Source: Streptomyces albipurpureus (GTDB lineage Bacteria; Actinomycetota; Actinomycetes; Streptomycetales; Streptomycetaceae). From it: DNA of 64,000 bases. Under the pieces are notes generated by a model. It searched no databases. It was not told the origin of the DNA and worked only from the letters and a program-made list of their open reading frames with translations. The DNA is taken from NCBI RefSeq assembly GCF_023701525.1, contig NZ_JAMQAW010000002.1, forward strand, positions 484,908-548,907. The letters are read 5' to 3'. Of this stretch, positions 59,932 through 64,000 are shown in pieces; position 1 is the stretch's first letter; each line of letters begins with the position of its first letter. The position numbers and the translations under genes were made by a program.

Positions 59932-61295
59932 TGGTCAGCCCCGTCTTCTGCGTCGGTCTGGTCGTCCTGCGCGGACTCGGCCTGGGGGTCGGCGGACACC
60001 GGCTCGTACACCAGCACCGCCCGGTTGTCGGGGCGCAGTCGGGCCTTGGCGATCGCCCGCACCTCATCGGCGGTGACGCCCAGGACCCGGTCCACGGCGG
60101 TCAGCGCCAGCTGAGGGTCGCCGAAGAGGACCGCGTACCTGCACAGTTCGTCGGCGCGACCGGCGACGGTGGAGAGCCGGTCCAGCCATTCGCGCTCCAG
60201 TTGGGCCTGGGCGCGCTCCATCTCCTCGGGCGTGGGGCCCTCCTCGGCGAACCGGGCCAGCTCCTCGTCCACGGCGGACTCGATCTGCGGGACCTCGACC
60301 CCGCCGGAGGTCTTGACGTCCAGCCAGCCGAGCGAGGGCGCCCCGGCCAGCCGGAGCAGCCCGAATCCGGCGGCCACCGCCGTCTGGTCACGGCGCACCA
60401 GGCGGTTGTGGAGCCGGGAGGACTCACCGCCGCCGAGGATGGTGAGCGCGATGTCCACGGCATCGCACTCGCGGGTGCCGTCGTGCGGCAGGCGGTAGGC
60501 CGCCATCAGCGCACGGGCCGGCACCTCCTCCTCGATGACCTCGCGCAGCTCGCGCCCGATGTTCTCCGGGAGGGAGCCGTCGCGCGGGGGCTGCTTGCCG
60601 TCGTGGGAGGAGATCGAACCGAAGTACTTCTCGATCCAGGCGAGGGTCCGCGCCGAGTCGATGTCTCCGACGACCGACAGGACCGCGTTGTTCGGCGCGT
60701 AGTAGGTGCGGAAGAAGGCACGGGCGTCATCGAGGGTCGCCGCGTCCAGATCGGCCATGGAGCCGATCGGGGTGTGGTGGTACGGATGGCCCTCCGGGTA
60801 GGAGAGCGCGGTCAGCCGCTCGAAAGCGGTGCCGTACGGGACGTTGTCGTAGCGCTGGCGGCGTTCGTTCTTCACCACGTCCCGCTGGTTTTCCATCGAC
60901 TCCTCGTCGAGCGCGGCGAGGAGCGAGCCCATGCGGTCGGCCTCCAGCCAGAGCGCCAGCTCCAGCTGGTGGGTGGGCATGGTCTCGAAATAATTGGTGC
61001 GCTCAAAGCTGGTGGTGCCGTTGAGCGAACCGCCGGCGCCCTGCACCAGCTCGAAGTGACCATTGCCGCTGACCTGCTTCGAGCCCTGGAACATCAGGTG
61101 CTCGAAGAGGTGTGCCAGGCCCGTACGGCCCTTGACCTCGTGGCGCGAGCCGACGTCGTACCAGAGGCAGACCGCGGCGACCGGGGTCAGATGGTCCTCG
61201 GAGAGCACCACCCGCAGGCCATTGGCCAATCGGTGCTCCGTCGCTGTCAGGCCGCCCGATCCGGCCTGCGCTGTGGCCGTGTGACCCATGGGCAT
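59928..61295 (-). CDS. M16-family zinc peptidase, catalytic subunit
   Basis: This encodes 455 residues from ATG61295, 5-6 nt after GAAGGGA. The inverted zinc motif HLFEH is at 62-66, and the third ligand lies in the NQRDVVKNERRQRYDN helix. The C-terminal half has LGGGESSRLHNRLVRRDQ. It forms the active half of an M16B heterodimer with the downstream gene. The acidic C-terminus (SAQDDQTDAEDGADQ) is unusual. There is no signal peptide at the chosen start. Confidence 0.92.
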   Translation of the reverse strand: MPMGHTATAQAGSGGLTATEHRLANGLRVVLSEDHLTPVAAVCLWYDVGSRHEVKGRTGLAHLFEHLMFQGSKQVSGNGHFELVQGAGGSLNGTTSFERTNYFETMPTHQLELALWLEADRMGSLLAALDEESMENQRDVVKNERRQRYDNVPYGTAFERLTALSYPEGHPYHHTPIGSMADLDAATLDDARAFFRTYYAPNNAVLSVVGDIDSARTLAWIEKYFGSISSHDGKQPPRDGSLPENIGRELREVIEEEVPARALMAAYRLPHDGTRECDAVDIALTILGGGESSRLHNRLVRRDQTAVAAGFGLLRLAGAPSLGWLDVKTSGGVEVPQIESAVDEELARFAEEGPTPEEMERAQAQLEREWLDRLSTVAGRADELCRYAVLFGDPQLALTAVDRVLGVTADEVRAIAKARLRPDNRAVLVYEPVSADPQAESAQDDQTDAEDGADQ

Positions 61296-61465
61296 GTACG
61301 TCCCTTCGATCGCGATGCTGTTGCTTGTCTTTGCAGCACTGCCACTGTATGCAAGCGGGCTGACACCTGGCGAAGTTCCCGGGTCGCGGTCTGCGTTGTC
61401 AGTGGGACGGTCCACAATGGTCGGCATCAGTTCCCGATCCGGTACGTGAAGGAGCAGCAGCCGCG

Positions 61466-63916
61466 ATGGCCCGCCGCAGCACGAAAACCCCGCCGCCCGA
61501 CGATTTCGAGGAGAAGATCCTCGACATCGACGTCGTCGACGAGATGCAGGGCTCCTTCCTTGAGTACGCCTATTCGGTGATCTACTCGCGGGCCCTGCCC
61601 GACGCACGTGACGGCATGAAGCCCGTCCAGCGTCGCATCGTCTACCAGATGAACGAGATGGGGCTGCGCCCTGAGCGCGGCTATGTGAAGTGCGCCCGGG
61701 TCGTCGGCGAGGTGATGGGTAAGCTGCATCCGCACGGCGACGCGTCGATCTATGACGCGCTGGTGCGGATGGCCCAGCCGTTCTCGATGCGGGTGCTGTT
61801 GGTCGACGGCCATGGGAACTTCGGTTCGCTGGGTAACGACGACCCGCCCGCAGCCATGCGCTACACCGAGTGCAAGATGGCGGACGCCACCTCGCTGATG
61901 ACCGAGTCGATCGACGAGGACACGGTCGACTTCTCCCCGAACTACGACGGGCAGGAGCGCGAGCCCGTCGCCCTTCCCGCCGCGTATCCCAACCTTCTGG
62001 TCAATGGCGCATCCGGGATCGCGGTCGGCATGGCCACCAACATGCCACCGCACAATCTGGGTGAGGTGATCGCCGCCGCCCGCCATCTGATCCGGTATCC
62101 GGGTGCGGATCTGGCGACGCTCATGCGCTTTGTCCCGGGCCCGGATCTGCCCACCGGTGGCCGGGTCGTGGGATTGGCCGGCATCAAGGACGCCTACGCG
62201 AACGGCCGGGGCACCTTCAAGATCCGTGCCACCGCCACCGTCGAGGACGTCACCCCTCGCCGTAAGGGCCTGGTCATCACCGAGCTGCCGTTCACGGTCG
62301 GCCCCGAGAAGGTGATCGCCAAGATCAAGGACCTGGTCGGGGCGAAGAAGCTCCAGGGCATCGCGGACGTCAAGGACCTCACCGACCGCTCCCACGGGCT
62401 GCGTCTGGTCATCGAGATCAAGAACGGCTTCATCCCGGAGGCCGTTCTGGAGCAGCTCTACAAGCTGACGCCGATGGAGGAGTCCTTCGGCATCAACAAT
62501 GTGGCGCTGGTGGACGGCCAGCCGTTGACGCTGGGGCTGAAGGAGCTGCTGGAGGTCTATCTCGACCACCGGTTCACCGTGGTCCGGCGGCGCAGCGAGT
62601 TCCGGCGCACCAAGCGCCGCGACCGACTGCACCTGGTCGAGGGCCTGCTGGTCGCGCTGATCGACATCGATGAGGTCATCCGGCTGATTCGGTCCAGCGA
62701 CAATTCGGCGCAGGCCAAGCAGCGGTTGATCGAGCACTTCTCGCTGAGCGAGATCCAGACGCAGTACATCCTGGACACCCCGCTGCGAAGGCTGACCAGG
62801 TTCGACCGGATCGAGCTGGAGAGCGAGCGGGACAGGCTCGTCGGCGAGATCGAGGCGCTGACCCAGATCCTGGAGTCGGACGCCGAGCTGCGCAAGCTGG
62901 TCTCGGCCGAACTGGCCGCGGTGGCGAAGAAGTTCGGCACCGAGCGTCGGACCGTACTGCTGGAGTCGGCGTCCACCCCGCTGGCCGCGGTGTCGCTGGA
63001 GGTCGCGGACGACCCCTGCCGGGTGCTGCTCTCCTCCACGGGACTGCTCGCGCGGACGGCGACGGGTGAGCCGCTGCCGGACACCGGTGGTCGACGCGCC
63101 AAGCACGATGTGATCGTCTCGGCGGTGCTCTCCACCGCGCGGAGCGATGTGGGAGCGGTGACCTCCACCGGACGGCTGCTGCGGCTGTCGGTGATCGATC
63201 TGCCCCAGCTACCGCAGACCGCGAGCGCGCCCAATCTGTCCGGCGGAGCTCCGCTGGCGGAGTTCCTGTCGCTGGAAGCGGACGAGACCGTGATCTGTCT
63301 GACCACCTTGGAGGAGACCTCGCCCGGCCTTGCGCTCGGCACCCTCCAGGGAGTCGTCAAGCGGGTCGTCCCGGACTATCCGGCCAACAAGGAGGAGCTG
63401 GAGGTCATCACGCTCCGGGCCGGTGACCGGATCGTCGGCGGCGTCGAGCTGCGTACGGGCGAGGAGGATCTGGTCTTCATCAGCTCCGACGCCCAGTTGC
63501 TGCGTTTCCCCGCGGCGCAGGTGCGTCCGCAGGGTCGAGCGGCCGGCGGCATGGCCGGCATCAAGCTCACCCCGGATGCTCAGGTGATCTCCTTCACCGC
63601 GGTCGATCCGGCGGTAGACGCCGTGGTCTTCACCGCGGCGGGCTCGACCGGTGCGCTCGATGACTCCTTCACCTCGGTCAAACTGACCCCGTTCGACCAG
63701 TACCCGCGCAAGGGCAGGGCCACGGGTGGTGTGCGATGTCAGCGCTTCCTCAAGGGCGAGGACATGCTGCTGCTGGCCTGGGCGGGTGCGACTCCGGTGC
63801 GCGCGGCGCTCAAGACCGGCACCCCGACCGATCTCCCCGAACCGGACCCGCGCCGTGATGGCTCGGGCACCCCGCTGGATGTGGCGGTGGCGGTCCTCGC
63901 GGGCCCGGTGAGCTGA
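61466..63916 (+). CDS. parC: DNA topoisomerase IV/gyrase-type subunit A
   Basis: This encodes 816 residues with GAAGGAG upstream. The catalytic tyrosine is Y133 in AAMRYTECK. The quinolone-resistance region HPHGDASIYDALVRMAQ (88-104) has Ala at the position of GyrA Ser83. The C-terminal beta-pinwheel contains GRAAGGMAGIKL and RKGRATGGVRCQRF motifs but no GyrA-box of the gyrase type, which favours topoisomerase IV (decatenation of chromosomes). parE would be expected nearby but is outside the window. It is divergent from the M16 pair. Confidence 0.92.
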   Translation: MARRSTKTPPPDDFEEKILDIDVVDEMQGSFLEYAYSVIYSRALPDARDGMKPVQRRIVYQMNEMGLRPERGYVKCARVVGEVMGKLHPHGDASIYDALVRMAQPFSMRVLLVDGHGNFGSLGNDDPPAAMRYTECKMADATSLMTESIDEDTVDFSPNYDGQEREPVALPAAYPNLLVNGASGIAVGMATNMPPHNLGEVIAAARHLIRYPGADLATLMRFVPGPDLPTGGRVVGLAGIKDAYANGRGTFKIRATATVEDVTPRRKGLVITELPFTVGPEKVIAKIKDLVGAKKLQGIADVKDLTDRSHGLRLVIEIKNGFIPEAVLEQLYKLTPMEESFGINNVALVDGQPLTLGLKELLEVYLDHRFTVVRRRSEFRRTKRRDRLHLVEGLLVALIDIDEVIRLIRSSDNSAQAKQRLIEHFSLSEIQTQYILDTPLRRLTRFDRIELESERDRLVGEIEALTQILESDAELRKLVSAELAAVAKKFGTERRTVLLESASTPLAAVSLEVADDPCRVLLSSTGLLARTATGEPLPDTGGRRAKHDVIVSAVLSTARSDVGAVTSTGRLLRLSVIDLPQLPQTASAPNLSGGAPLAEFLSLEADETVICLTTLEETSPGLALGTLQGVVKRVVPDYPANKEELEVITLRAGDRIVGGVELRTGEEDLVFISSDAQLLRFPAAQVRPQGRAAGGMAGIKLTPDAQVISFTAVDPAVDAVVFTAAGSTGALDDSFTSVKLTPFDQYPRKGRATGGVRCQRFLKGEDMLLLAWAGATPVRAALKTGTPTDLPEPDPRRDGSGTPLDVAVAVLAGPVS

Positions 63917-64000
63917 TGTCGACGGCATAAGGGCTGGGCGGTCGCCCGGTCCGAGCCAGTCGCCGACGGGGGCGGGTGGGGCGCGGAACCTCGCGCCCCA

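Noticed and set aside
61427..63106. Minus-strand frame of 559 codons opposite parC
   Set aside because: It is a Gln/Gly/Asp/Val-rich antisense frame of a highly conserved topoisomerase; no evidence of an independent gene.
1..64000. tRNA, rRNA and complete insertion sequences
   Set aside because: I scanned the intergenic regions for cloverleaf-like segments ending in CCA, rRNA signatures and IS terminal repeats and saw none; a computed tRNA search would be needed to exclude a degenerate one.

Overview
The window is GC-rich DNA (about 70 percent or more by eye) with many GTG starts, ATGA/GTGA-coupled genes and purine-rich ribosome binding sites. With its DasR-type dre sites, DmdR/IdeR-type iron boxes, LAL-family regulator, DUF5998 and DUF6221 proteins and ptsH/M23/M16/parC neighbourhood, it points to a Streptomyces or very close actinomycete chromosome. 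No RNA genes, CRISPR arrays or complete insertion sequences were seen.

Region by region. (1) 1-4.75 kb: the end of a defence-type operon: truncated drmA, drmB, and an SF1-type ATPase where DISARM usually has the phospholipase-D gene drmC. (2) 4.8-9.5 kb: a MarC-type membrane protein, a NIPSNAP-like protein, and a 1183-residue membrane-anchored STAND ATPase with 14 WD40 repeats. (3) 9.7-12 kb: a DUF6221 protein, a secreted protein with two tandem ET79/aegerolysin-like domains, and a small secreted partner. (4) 12.6-18 kb: a LAL-family regulator, a small secreted Cys-pair protein, and a chitinase behind a dre site that is broken by a one-base frameshift. (5) 18-19.6 kb: a divergent XRE-cupin regulator and CxxC flavin oxidoreductase.

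(6) 19.8-40.5 kb is the centrepiece. It looks like one catabolic and uptake island: an IclR regulator, CaiB/BaiF CoA-transferase, cyclase-family hydrolase and MmgE/PrpD protein on the plus strand. On the minus strand are a hydantoinase-like amidohydrolase, CitE-like lyase, FAD monooxygenase, maleate-isomerase-like protein, aldehyde dehydrogenase, NmrA-like fusion protein, a complete peptide/nickel-type ABC importer, two paralogous methyltransferases, a VOC protein, an orphan 115-residue protein and a MarR regulator. The logic suggests import of a compound, hydrolysis of a cyclic amide or imide, oxidation to a dicarboxylate, CoA activation and retro-aldol cleavage. The substrate is unknown.

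(7) 40.6-47.5 kb: an iron locus. A siderophore-interacting reductase and a siderophore-binding lipoprotein each lie behind an iron box that matches the consensus at 17 of 19 positions. Between them is a heterodimeric exporter-fold ABC pair whose motifs are split so that only one ATP site can be catalytic. (8) 48-53.6 kb: cupin, rhodanese, VOC, thymidine kinase, phosphodiesterase-like and DUF5998 genes. (9) 53.6-64 kb: conserved core genes: a PatA-type GNAT/acyl-CoA ligase, HPr (ptsH) with a dre site and a long terminator, an M23 peptidase behind a c-di-AMP (ydaO-type) riboswitch, an M16 peptidase pair, and a topoisomerase IV-type A subunit.
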